Positions 1 through 5,888 of a stretch of DNA of 10,134 bases are shown piece by piece. Positions within the stretch are counted from its first letter, which is position 1, and the number at the start of each line of letters is the position of its first letter. The notes beneath the pieces are model-generated. The model made no database searches. It saw nothing but the letters and a program-made list of their open reading frames with translations, and had not been told where the DNA came from. The translations under genes were made by a program, and so were the position numbers. The stretch is from Microcaldota archaeon (GTDB lineage Archaea; Micrarchaeota; Micrarchaeia; Micrarchaeales; CABMGC01), in contig DAHVAU010000011.1 in assembly GCA_027314465.1 (NCBI GenBank), positions 1 through 10,134 on the forward strand. Reading direction: 5' to 3'.

Positions 1-1652
1 CATTCAACGTAATTGTTAGTAATGGTATTGCTCCTTATACTGGTAACTGGATGTGGATAGCACCTAACACAATACTGGCAAATTCCCTGAGCATAACTGT
101 AAACACGCTCACTGCAAACATACTAAGCGGCACCCTTATAAATTCTGTCCTAACTGTTTCTACTAGTTCGAGTTCTACTAACACCATACAAGTAACATTC
201 AATGGCATAACAAACACCATAAATCTAGATTCGACTCACACGGTGTATGGTGTGTGGACATTCAATGCAAATGTTCTTGACTCCGCTTCAAATACGCTGG
301 GGAGTGCAACTCAGACCACTTCTAATACCGTTACAATAAACCCCACTCTTGCTCTGCCTACAATCGCCGTATCAAATACGCTAGTAGATGCAAACCAGTA
401 TATAAGATTCTCCGCATATGAGACAGGCGGAACACCTCCGTATACTTATAATATATTGGTCTATAATTCAGTTACAAACGCACAAATAGGAAACTTTCTA
501 AGCACTACAACGAATTCTTTCGTGTTTCAGGCATTTGCCGGCAATTCTATTTATGCAAATGTAATAGTGAAAGATAGGGCGTCTACGCCAATAACTCTCA
601 ACTCCATATTGACGCCTACAATACCTGTAAATGCAGTCCTCACAACGCCAACAATCTCGGTTTCTGGCACTTCGCTAAATACGGAGCAGAACGTCACGTT
701 CTACGCATACGAATCAGCTGGCACACAACCATTTACCTATAATTTCATAGTTTATAACTCCACTACATACACACAAGTAGCAAATGACCTTACTACAAGT
801 AATTCATTCAAATGGTCACCTTCACAAGCAGAAGCCGTAGTAGCAAACGTATTTGTAACAGATAGTTCTCCATCTCCAGCAACAGCAAATTCTATCCTTA
901 GTTCTGTAGTTACTGTAACAAAGTATACATCACCTCCATGCGGAGGAAGCATATGCGGTTCTGGAGGTACCGGAGTAGGTTCTAGTGTATCAACGTCGAT
1001 AAGCACCACGTCAACTCCTTCTACCACAACAACACAACCTACCACAACAATATCTCCAGTAACTACCACAATACCACCTTCAGTAAATCAGACCTATAAC
1101 GTTTCAAACACAATAGCAACCAATGTCACTGCGCCAGGTCTAGGGCTAATTCTCACGTTGTTGTCGTTCAGTAAGCCATCTTCTGTAAGGGTGTTTGTAT
1201 CAAATGTGACTAATTCAGTACCAAGTCCTCCAGTAGGATTTAAAGATATTCTCGCGATGAATATAAGCGTAGAATCCGCCGCGAATGTCTCAACAAACGT
1301 TACCCTTAACTATCCTTGTACTGTTCAGGCTTCAAATATTGCTCCATATAAACTGAAGAACGGCGTATGGCAACCAATAGCAAGATTTACCCTTAATGCT
1401 GCAAAATGTTCAATTATGTTCTCTATCACAAACGACCCGATAATAGGGCTGTTCCAGAATACTACCCAACCATCAACATCCATCCAGACGACCACATCAA
1501 TTCCCATAACAACTGTCCAAACTACAGTATCCCAGCCTTCTTCAGTAACATCGAACAACTCTTATCTAGTCTGGATAATAGTGCTAATCGTAATAATAGT
1601 ACTTGTAGCATGGTGGCATCTAAACAGAGGACAGAAAAGAAGATTTAGGTAA
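1..1652 (+). CDS. Large cell-surface protein with Ig/PKD-like repeats, Thr-rich stalks and C-terminal membrane anchor (5'-partial)
   Basis: The frame is open through the left edge (from base 3) and the 16 residues before the first Met at 51 read as repeat sequence (G-I-A-P-Y-T-G-N-W), so that Met is internal and the N-terminus is missing. Counting from that Met, repeat units occupy about 1-100, 101-198 and 199-290; the last two share a (T/S)(G/A)GTxPxTYN signature. A Cys pair (C297, C302) in a Gly-rich linker follows, then a Thr-rich stalk (about 310-345), a domain of about 115 residues rich in N-x-S/T sequons with C423 and C453, a second Thr/Ser stalk (471-503), one hydrophobic helix (505-522) and a short basic tail. 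This is the layout of an exported, O/N-glycosylated archaeal surface protein held by a C-terminal helix with the basic end in the cytoplasm. The domain between stalks loosely resembles PGF-pre-PGF type domains (K-N-G-V-W then P-I-I-G-L-F), but no PGF sorting motif is seen. The gene looks more AT-rich than the rest of the window. Specific function unknown. Confidence 0.85.
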   Translation, partial: FNVIVSNGIAPYTGNWMWIAPNTILANSLSITVNTLTANILSGTLINSVLTVSTSSSSTNTIQVTFNGITNTINLDSTHTVYGVWTFNANVLDSASNTLGSATQTTSNTVTINPTLALPTIAVSNTLVDANQYIRFSAYETGGTPPYTYNILVYNSVTNAQIGNFLSTTTNSFVFQAFAGNSIYANVIVKDRASTPITLNSILTPTIPVNAVLTTPTISVSGTSLNTEQNVTFYAYESAGTQPFTYNFIVYNSTTYTQVANDLTTSNSFKWSPSQAEAVVANVFVTDSSPSPATANSILSSVVTVTKYTSPPCGGSICGSGGTGVGSSVSTSISTTSTPSTTTTQPTTTISPVTTTIPPSVNQTYNVSNTIATNVTAPGLGLILTLLSFSKPSSVRVFVSNVTNSVPSPPVGFKDILAMNISVESAANVSTNVTLNYPCTVQASNIAPYKLKNGVWQPIARFTLNAAKCSIMFSITNDPIIGLFQNTTQPSTSIQTTTSIPITTVQTTVSQPSSVTSNNSYLVWIIVLIVIIVLVAWWHLNRGQKRRFR

Positions 1653-1673
1653 TCGTCTACCAAAGTAGATTAC
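1649..1673 (+). terminator. Imperfect hairpin overlapping the stop codon of the left surface-protein gene
   Basis: Arms GTAAT-CTAC (left, with a 3-base bulge CGT) and GTAGATTAC form nine pairs around a CAAA loop. The stop codon TAA (1650-1652) lies inside the left arm. No strong T-run follows, only a CCTTTTACC stretch near 1691, so a terminator or 3'-end stabiliser role is a guess. Confidence 0.3.
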
Positions 1674-1968
1674 AGAAATCTGAACAGCAAAACCTTTTAC
1701 CTATTACGTTCCCAATCTGCTTGGCTTGAACAGCACTACCTGATTTTATCCATAACCTTGCCATAAACCTTAACCGTTTGTGGTCTTGAGGTGAGGGTAA
1801 GCATGTTGTTGTACATGCCTGTGTTATCCCATGCTTTATCCTGAACTCAGGCATGCTAAACTTAAGTAAACTGAGACTGCGCAGGCTTGAAAGCTGTACG
1901 AATCGGCGCATCCTGAGAATACTGTATGCAAGGTAGCTGCCGGCCTACCAAAGACAGGCTGTAGGCCA
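1653..1968. other. Intergenic region of 316 bases without a convincing gene
   Basis: The region lies between two converging genes. No tRNA, rRNA or recognisable protein is visible. An 84-codon minus-strand frame at 1657-1911 has no domain, no plausible upstream signal and unusual composition, so it is not called. Structure that can be seen: a hairpin at 1649-1673; GCATGT/ACATGC arms at 1801-1806 and 1813-1818; CATGCCTG/CAGGCATG arms at 1814-1821 and 1848-1855, which compete with the previous pair; GGCCTAC/GTAGGCC arms at 1942-1948 and 1961-1967. The 9-mer CTACCAAAG occurs near both ends (1657-1665 and 1946-1954). It may be a 3' regulatory region, a small RNA or a decayed element; none can be shown. 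Confidence 0.5.
1942..1967 (-). terminator. Hairpin just downstream of the metal ATPase stop codon
   Basis: Perfect 7-base inverted repeat GGCCTAC/GTAGGCC with a 12-base loop, beginning one base after the TAA stop of the minus-strand ATPase gene. Archaeal termination usually depends on T-runs, and only a short TCTTTG lies in the loop, so this may be a 3'-end stabilising structure rather than a terminator. Confidence 0.35.
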
Positions 1969-3831
1969 TTATCTGACCCTAAGGGCGTTTAGTATAACTG
2001 TGATGTCAAGCACTTCCTGGATGACTGCGCCTACTGCAGGCTGTATCTCTCCTGACAGCGCTGCTATAAGCATAAGCACTATGCTGGCACCAAGGCCGAA
2101 ATAGATGCTCTGCTTTGCTATCTTGAGCATCCTCTTGCCTATCTTTATGGCCTCTGTTATCTTCGTTACATCGTCAACCAGCAGAACCACGTCGGCTGCC
2201 TCTGCGGATATGCCTGTCCCATGCGCGCCCATCGCAACTCCCACTGTGGCAGTAGCGAGCGCAGGGGCGTCGTTTATGCCATCCCCAACCATTATGGTGT
2301 TTACATTTCTGGTCTCCTCTTTTACTATGGCTACCTTGTCCTGCGGCAGAAGGTTCGTCCTGTACGATGTTATTCCCGCAGCATCTGCAATTACCCTGGC
2401 GTTAGACTGATTGTCCCCTGTAAGCATTGTTATGCTCGTAATCCCCAGGCCATCAAGCTCCTTGACCATCTCGGCCACGCCCTTTCTGAGCTGGTCCTGC
2501 ATCATTATTATCCCCTCAAGCCTCTTCTCTATGAAAAGGTAGGTGCACAGCCTGCCCTCCTCGTTAGCCTTATTTGCTATCTCATCGTACTCTGTAGGGA
2601 AGGGCTTCTTGTACACCGCCTCGAACAGCTTCTTCGAGCCTACAAGCACGTGCTTGGCGTTCAGGTAGCCTTCCACGCCCTGAGATGGGTGCTCCATGAA
2701 TCTTGATGGCGTCTCAAGCCTGCCAAAGCTGGATCTGGCCCTGCTCACAATGGAGCCTGCGAACGGGTGCGCAGAGAGCTGCTCAAGGCATGCAGCTATG
2801 TACAGCAGCCTTTTCTCCTCATGGCTTCCAGTAGGAATTATCTTCTCAACCGACGGCGCTCCGTACGTTATTGTGCCTGTCTTGTCAAAGAATATGGACT
2901 TGGCGCTTGCGATCTGCTCTATGGCTGCGCCGCTTTTCACTATTATGCTCTCATTCGCGGCTCTGTCCACCCCGGCTATGACTGCTATGGGCACGGCTAT
3001 TATCAGTGGGCACGGTGTCGCAACTACGAGCACCGACAGGACCGTGACAATGCTCCCTGTCACCACGTATCCAAGGCCTGCGAGTGCCAACGCTATTGGG
3101 GTGAAGTATATCGCATACCTGTCAGCGAGCCTCTGTATGCCTGGTTTTTTGCTCTGGGCCTGCCTGACCACCTCCACTATCTTCTCGTACTCGCTCTCCT
3201 TGCTTATCCTGTCGGTTACTATCTCAAAGGTTCCTGATACGTTGACGCTGCCGCTTAGTACCTTGTCTCCTTTCCTCTTTGTCTTTGGAACAGGCTCGCC
3301 GGTGAGCGCCGATTCGTCCACAAAGCCCTCATCGCTAATCACGGTGCCGTCCACAGGTATAAGATCGCCGTTCCTTATCACAAGCACATCCCCTACCTGC
3401 ACCTTCTTCACGTCTACCTCCTCTATGCCATTGCCAGTCTTCCTCCTGGCTATCTTCGGGGCGCGCGACATGAGCGTCTCAAGCGATGCCGAGGCTCTCT
3501 TAAAGCCATAACTCTCAAGCGCCTCACCTCCGGACTGCATTATAACTATTATTGCCCCTGCCAGGCTCTGGCCAAGCAATATGGCTACAGCTATTGCCAG
3601 CGCAGCTATGATGTCCGAGGTGAAGTTCTTCCTGAGCACCTTTCTAGCGGTCTCTGCAAGAAGCGGTATGCCTCCGACAACCAGCGTTGCGAACCATACG
3701 GCGTTTGCATACTGCGCATATCCTACTAAGTAGAATATCACTCCCGCAGCAAGCGTAATTATCGAGACAATGGGGATAGGATAAGCTCTGATTAGTCCAG
3801 ACCTGCTGCTTTTTTGCGTATACAGTCCCAT
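1969..3831 (-). CDS. P1B-type heavy-metal-transporting ATPase (TPC-motif subgroup, P1B-5-like)
   Basis: A complete 620-residue P-type ATPase that should move a transition metal ion across the cytoplasmic membrane using ATP. Landmarks in order: membrane helices at about 17-38, 42-60 and 72-100; actuator-domain TGEP at 177-180; helices at about 241-258 and 260-288, the second with metal-site motif TPCPL (272-276); phosphorylation motif DKTGT with D316; P1B-specific HP at 355-356; TGDN at 471-474; hinge GDGINDAP at 516-523; last helices at about 576-618 with Q605-E606-xx-D609 and N615. HP and xPC place it in P1B. TPC, rather than CPC, CPH or SPC, suggests the poorly assigned P1B-5 group (Ni/Fe reported for some members); the metal is therefore uncertain. 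It has no N-terminal metal-binding domain and no C-terminal hemerythrin domain. The ATG at 3831 is preceded by an in-frame TAG five codons upstream, which fixes the start region. It is probably a separate transcript from the symporter genes upstream. Confidence 0.93.
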   Translation of the reverse strand: MGLYTQKSSRSGLIRAYPIPIVSIITLAAGVIFYLVGYAQYANAVWFATLVVGGIPLLAETARKVLRKNFTSDIIAALAIAVAILLGQSLAGAIIVIMQSGGEALESYGFKRASASLETLMSRAPKIARRKTGNGIEEVDVKKVQVGDVLVIRNGDLIPVDGTVISDEGFVDESALTGEPVPKTKRKGDKVLSGSVNVSGTFEIVTDRISKESEYEKIVEVVRQAQSKKPGIQRLADRYAIYFTPIALALAGLGYVVTGSIVTVLSVLVVATPCPLIIAVPIAVIAGVDRAANESIIVKSGAAIEQIASAKSIFFDKTGTITYGAPSVEKIIPTGSHEEKRLLYIAACLEQLSAHPFAGSIVSRARSSFGRLETPSRFMEHPSQGVEGYLNAKHVLVGSKKLFEAVYKKPFPTEYDEIANKANEEGRLCTYLFIEKRLEGIIMMQDQLRKGVAEMVKELDGLGITSITMLTGDNQSNARVIADAAGITSYRTNLLPQDKVAIVKEETRNVNTIMVGDGINDAPALATATVGVAMGAHGTGISAEAADVVLLVDDVTKITEAIKIGKRMLKIAKQSIYFGLGASIVLMLIAALSGEIQPAVGAVIQEVLDITVILNALRVR

Positions 3832-3835
3832 CGCA

Positions 3836-3859
3836 TTACCAGTATTCTAGCACTGGAAA
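3836..3859 (-). promoter_or_regulatory. Inverted repeat in the ATPase leader, possible operator or RNA hairpin
   Basis: Arms TTACCAGT and ACTGGAAA match as an inverted repeat at 7 of 8 positions with an 8-base spacer. It ends 4 bases before the ATPase start codon and lies downstream of the likely TATA box. The position would suit a metal-responsive repressor or a leader hairpin that masks the start. No metalloregulator gene is in the window. Confidence 0.35.
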
Positions 3860-3911
3860 AGATCCTGGAACCAAGCACGGTATCCTTTGAGCTACTTCTA
3901 TACTATCCCTA

Positions 3912-3925
3912 ACCTATATACGCCT
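3912..3925 (-). promoter_or_regulatory. TATA-like promoter for the metal ATPase gene
   Basis: On the minus strand this reads GCGTATATAGGTTA, with TATATA at 3920-3915. It lies in the 116-base gap after the symporter stop and about 87 bases before the ATPase ATG, so a start of transcription some 25 bases downstream would give a leader of roughly 60 bases containing the inverted repeat at 3836-3859. Confidence 0.45.
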
Positions 3926-3947
3926 ATGGCTACCAGGTGCGCTGCTC

Positions 3948-5471
3948 TCAGATGCTGTCAAGTACAGCCTTTGGCACCTGGTTGGTCACTTTCATGGCGT
4001 TCGCAATCAGCGTGCCTACAACAACCACTACTATGTTGATCGCAAGCGCTATCATGCCTATGAACACCGGTCCCAGGCCTGTACTGACAAGTGTCGTCGT
4101 CCAGGTCGCATAGTCGTTGGCTGCGAGCATGATGTACATTCCGCTGACGACGCCTGCAAGAAGCCCAAGGAACAATGCCCTTCTGTTGAGGTTCCTTGTA
4201 ATAAGGCCGAACACGAAGGATGGAAGTATCTGCAGTATCAGTATGCCTCCGAATAGCTGGAGCTGTATGGCATACGTTGCAGGTATTATGAACACGAATC
4301 CAAGCGCCAGGAATTTGAACACTACTGCGAATACCTGTGCTACCTTTGTCTCTCCCTTGGGCGTTATGTTTGGTTTCAGCTCCTTGGCTATGTTCCTTGA
4401 GAAGAGGTTTGCCGCTGCTATGGCCATTATGGCTGCAGGAACAAGGCCTCCTATGAATATGCCGAGCATTGCCGCGCCTGCAAGCCAGTTAGGCAGCAGT
4501 GTGAGTATGAGCCCAGGAACCACCTGCGTGCCCTGTATAGAAGCAGGGAAAGACTTTACGTACTGCATTGCTGCAGGTACTCCGTATATCATGAATCCGA
4601 ACATTGCAAGAAGCCCAAGGCCAATGCTGTAGAGCGGAAGAAGCGATGCCGTGGTCCTGACGGTCTTTGGGTTCTTCTGCGCTAGAGAGCCGTTGACTAC
4701 GTGGGGATACAGATAGAGTGCAAGTGCGCTGAATACGAACAGGCTCCAGTACGCGTTGTACAGGCCGGAAGGGAGCTGGAAGTAATGGATCGATGTAGCG
4801 GATGCAGCTACATAGGCGCTATGGAAGCCGCCTATCATAAGCACCGCGACCACTACCGCTATGACGCTGACAAGTATCAGTGCATCCTTGAGAAGGGCCC
4901 CTAGGGTCGCGCCTCTAAGTCCGCTTGTCCAGGTGAATGCTGCAAGGATTATGAACGAGACTATAAGGGACAGCTCTATTATCGTTGTGGTTGTGCCAAC
5001 CCCGTGGAGCATTGCGACGAGAACTGCCTGCATGCCGACTATCTGCAGCGCGATGTACGGGAGCTCTGCGACTATGCCTACCAGAGCCACTGATACTGCA
5101 AGCAGCCTGCTGTTGAATATCTCCCTTACGAAGTCTGCTACAGTGAGGTATCCGCGCCTGTTTGCTATGTTCCAGAACTTTGGCATGGCCCACATTGCGA
5201 ATGCATATGTTATTATTACATAAGGGGCTGCGAAGAAGTATATCGCGCCCTTTGCGAATAGCGAGGAAGGCACTGCTATGAACGTGTATGCGGTGTAGAT
5301 GTCTGCGCCAAGAAGAAACCAGCCGAGAAAGGTGCCAAGCCTGCTTCCTGCAAGGCCCCATTCCTTGAGCTTTGACAGATCTCCTCTTCTCCACCTGCTT
5401 CCATAAAAGCCAAGAATCACGAATACTATGAACAGCAATACGAATACTATCCCAGATACTATATCTATCAT
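3948..5471 (-). CDS. Sodium:solute symporter (SSS) family transporter, DUF3311-associated type
   Basis: A 507-residue polytopic membrane protein with about 13 hydrophobic helices, normal length for the SSS family (LeuT fold). Supporting stretches: G-W-F-L-L-G-A-D at 50-57 in the first core helices, the family signature region TSGLRGATLGALLKD at 182-196, and VPAAIMAIAAANLFSRN at 344-360, the second sodium-site helix in well-studied members. It is most like the bacterial monocarboxylate (MctP-type) branch, which is also typically preceded by a DUF3311 gene, so an organic acid substrate is plausible but not shown. The start ATG at 5471 is supported by GGAG at 5483-5480, eight bases upstream and overlapping the stop of the preceding gene; only 4 bases separate the two genes, indicating translational coupling. 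The serine residues that bind sodium in vSGLT-like members appear to be replaced by V/P/A here, so the coupling ion should not be assumed. Confidence 0.9.
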   Translation of the reverse strand: MIDIVSGIVFVLLFIVFVILGFYGSRWRRGDLSKLKEWGLAGSRLGTFLGWFLLGADIYTAYTFIAVPSSLFAKGAIYFFAAPYVIITYAFAMWAMPKFWNIANRRGYLTVADFVREIFNSRLLAVSVALVGIVAELPYIALQIVGMQAVLVAMLHGVGTTTTIIELSLIVSFIILAAFTWTSGLRGATLGALLKDALILVSVIAVVVAVLMIGGFHSAYVAASATSIHYFQLPSGLYNAYWSLFVFSALALYLYPHVVNGSLAQKNPKTVRTTASLLPLYSIGLGLLAMFGFMIYGVPAAMQYVKSFPASIQGTQVVPGLILTLLPNWLAGAAMLGIFIGGLVPAAIMAIAAANLFSRNIAKELKPNITPKGETKVAQVFAVVFKFLALGFVFIIPATYAIQLQLFGGILILQILPSFVFGLITRNLNRRALFLGLLAGVVSGMYIMLAANDYATWTTTLVSTGLGPVFIGMIALAINIVVVVVGTLIANAMKVTNQVPKAVLDSI

Positions 5472-5475
5472 TAGC

Positions 5476-5484
5476 TCATCTCCT
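5476..5484 (-). promoter_or_regulatory. Ribosome binding site of the symporter, overlapping the DUF3311 stop
   Basis: Minus strand AGGAGATGA: the GGAG core is followed directly by the TGA stop of the small upstream gene, and the symporter ATG begins 8 bases after GGAG. It is the clearest Shine-Dalgarno site in the window. Confidence 0.7.
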
Positions 5485-5730
5485 AGTGCGCCTGCCTCTG
5501 CGTGCTGCAGGCTTGTTTCCTGGTGCAGAATCCTTCTCGGTCCTGTTCCACAGCACAGATGCTATGTAGTACAGAAGTGCACCCAGAGGCATCCATAGTA
5601 TCTGGTACCAGTAGAAGAAAGCAACCCCGCCAAGAGTGGGGTTTACGCTATTGTACGTCGGTATGGCCAGCAATGCAATTAAAGGTATGAAAAGTAGTAT
5701 GGCTATTGCGACATAAACTGCTTTTACCAT
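5476..5730 (-). CDS. Small DUF3311-family membrane protein, partner of the SSS transporter
   Basis: An 84-residue protein with two hydrophobic helices (about 4-23 and 38-60), the central motif P-T-Y-N-S-V-N-P-T-L-G-G followed by F-F-Y-W-Y-Q-I-L-W-M-P-L, and a strongly basic C-terminal tail (R-R-G-R-R-T-R-R). The Y-N-x-x-x-P-T-L-x-G-x-x-F-F-Y-W-Y-Q pattern is that of DUF3311, small proteins encoded just before SSS symporters, comparable in placement to the YhdT partner of PanF. The role is presumably assembly or function of the transporter, but is not established. I chose the ATG at 5730 rather than an upstream ATG at 5814: the longer frame would add 28 residues unlike the family, and a TATA box (5767-5775) lies inside it. 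It is first in the operon with the symporter. Confidence 0.82.
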   Translation of the reverse strand: MVKAVYVAIAILLFIPLIALLAIPTYNSVNPTLGGVAFFYWYQILWMPLGALLYYIASVLWNRTEKDSAPGNKPAARRGRRTRR

Positions 5731-5766
5731 TCCAACCCTGATCCACTTATATGCTGCATAGGAAAG

Positions 5767-5775
5767 AATATATAG
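5767..5775 (-). promoter_or_regulatory. TATA box for the DUF3311-symporter operon
   Basis: Minus strand TATATATTC preceded by GGAACC (possible BRE). It is centred about 41 bases from the ATG at 5730, so transcription should begin about 15 bases before that codon, giving a short leader, and excludes the upstream ATG at 5814. Confidence 0.55.
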
Positions 5776-5840
5776 GTTCCTACAGTTCTGGCAGCTTACA
5801 TAATAAGCCTGCAAGCGACTTATTGGTTGCTTCTCAAATG

Positions 5841-5859
5841 GCTATATGTAATAAATTAG
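5841..5859 (+). promoter_or_regulatory. TATA-like promoter for the membrane glycosyltransferase gene
   Basis: The plus strand has TATATGTAATAAATTA at 5844-5859, the most AT-rich stretch before the gene. From a TATA centre near 5847 transcription would start about 25 bases on, leaving a leader of some 15 bases before the ATG at 5889. No Shine-Dalgarno is seen, so the transcript may be short-leadered. It is divergent from the promoter at 5767-5775; the two share the 158-base gap 5731-5888. Confidence 0.45.
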
Positions 5860-5888
5860 GCATGTAGCCTGCGCAAAAGTGCATTTTT

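Noticed and set aside
51..53. ATG at 51 as the true start of the left surface protein
   Set aside because: The frame stays open to the left edge and the residues before it continue an Ig-like repeat.
1657..1911. 84-codon minus-strand frame in the intergenic region
   Set aside because: No recognisable domain, no start signal, and the sequence mixes Cys, Arg and Ser in a way typical of chance frames. Another frame gives a 26-residue peptide ending near 1735 that is equally unsupported.
1861..1915. Possible tRNA T-arm around GCTG-TACGAAT-CGGC
   Set aside because: The loop lacks the invariant TTC start, and no matching acceptor, D or anticodon arms could be drawn.
2696..3511. 271-codon plus-strand frame opposite the metal ATPase gene
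   Set aside because: It lies entirely on the complement of a clear P-type ATPase and shows no family features; it is a codon-bias shadow.
5731..5814. Upstream ATG adding 28 residues to the DUF3311 protein
   Set aside because: The extension contains the TATA box at 5767-5775 and does not resemble DUF3311 N-termini.
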